Assembly (NCBI RefSeq): GCF_946221145.1
Contig: NZ_CAMIOH010000077.1
Coordinates: 1 to 13,460 of the forward strand
Direction of reading: 5' to 3'
Length of the DNA: 13,460 nt
From: an uncultured Paracoccus sp.
Lineage (GTDB): Bacteria > Pseudomonadota > Alphaproteobacteria > Rhodobacterales > Rhodobacteraceae
The stretch's first letter is position 1, and each line of letters opens with the position of its first letter. Under the pieces are notes generated by a model. That model was not told the origin of the DNA, searched no databases, and saw nothing but the letters and a program-made list of their open reading frames with translations. The position numbers and the translations under genes were made by a program. Below, piece by piece: positions 13,460 through 13,460 of the stretch.

Positions 13460-13460
13460 G

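Noticed and set aside
1..13460. Defence system, prophage, mobile element, biosynthetic cluster or other new multi-gene system
   Set aside because: Nearly all genes belong to known chromosomal families with intact motifs. There are no transposase, integrase, nuclease-helicase or toxin-antitoxin signatures, no spaced direct repeat array and no marked shift in composition over more than one gene.

Overview
This is an ordinary-looking stretch of a high-GC alphaproteobacterial chromosome, most likely Rhodobacteraceae and probably Paracoccus or a close relative. The lines of evidence are: strong G/C preference at third codon positions, the protein types (alphaproteobacterial SerB of about 290 residues, Rhizobium etli-type asparaginase, IalB family, ExoD family), tight packing, and G/C-rich extragenic palindromes ending in a GGGATATTT-like tail, which I remember from this group. 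The genus is inferred from memory, not from a search. Sixteen protein genes are supported. Fifteen are complete and the first is cut by the window edge. I see no tRNA, rRNA, CRISPR array, insertion sequence, phage gene or toxin-antitoxin pair.

Layout. (1) Positions 3-882: the 3' end of asd (lysine/threonine/methionine precursor pathway), closely followed by a DedA-family membrane protein. A beta-carbonic anhydrase (904-1551, minus) converges on them. (2) Positions 1692-5252, plus strand: a small protein resembling an Hpt domain without its histidine, then an M17 leucyl-aminopeptidase-like enzyme, an NlpC/P60 peptidase joined to it by an ATGA overlap, and serB (phosphoserine phosphatase). A 9-bp hairpin between the NlpC/P60 gene and serB overlaps the serB ribosome binding site. 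(3) Positions 5242-8092: a nitronate monooxygenase-like flavin enzyme (minus), a TauE/SafE-type membrane transporter (plus) and an asparaginase (minus). Each plus-strand gene overlaps the 3' end of its minus-strand partner by a few bases; the second pair share a palindromic CTAG as stop codon on both strands. (4) Positions 8243-10623, plus strand: an exported IalB-family protein, rlmN (23S rRNA methylation) and a second small exported protein of unknown function. (5) Positions 10634-11470, minus: a long-form LOG/TIGR00730 protein. It is divergent from dapD (lysine/diaminopimelate synthesis), which is followed by a UPF0178 (YaiI/YqxD) protein starting with TTG on the dapD stop, and an ExoD-family membrane protein.

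How the genes fit together. Asd and DapD are two steps of the same diaminopimelate/lysine route, about 11 kb apart. The NlpC/P60 protein has no signal peptide and sits with an aminopeptidase, which suggests intracellular turnover of cell-wall peptides; that is an inference. The other genes look like unrelated housekeeping functions packed together.

No previously undescribed multi-gene system stands out. The points most worth checking are the coupling hairpin at serB, the NlpC/P60-aminopeptidase pair, the histidine-less Hpt-like protein, the two related extragenic palindromes, and the possible IalB-like nature of the second exported protein.
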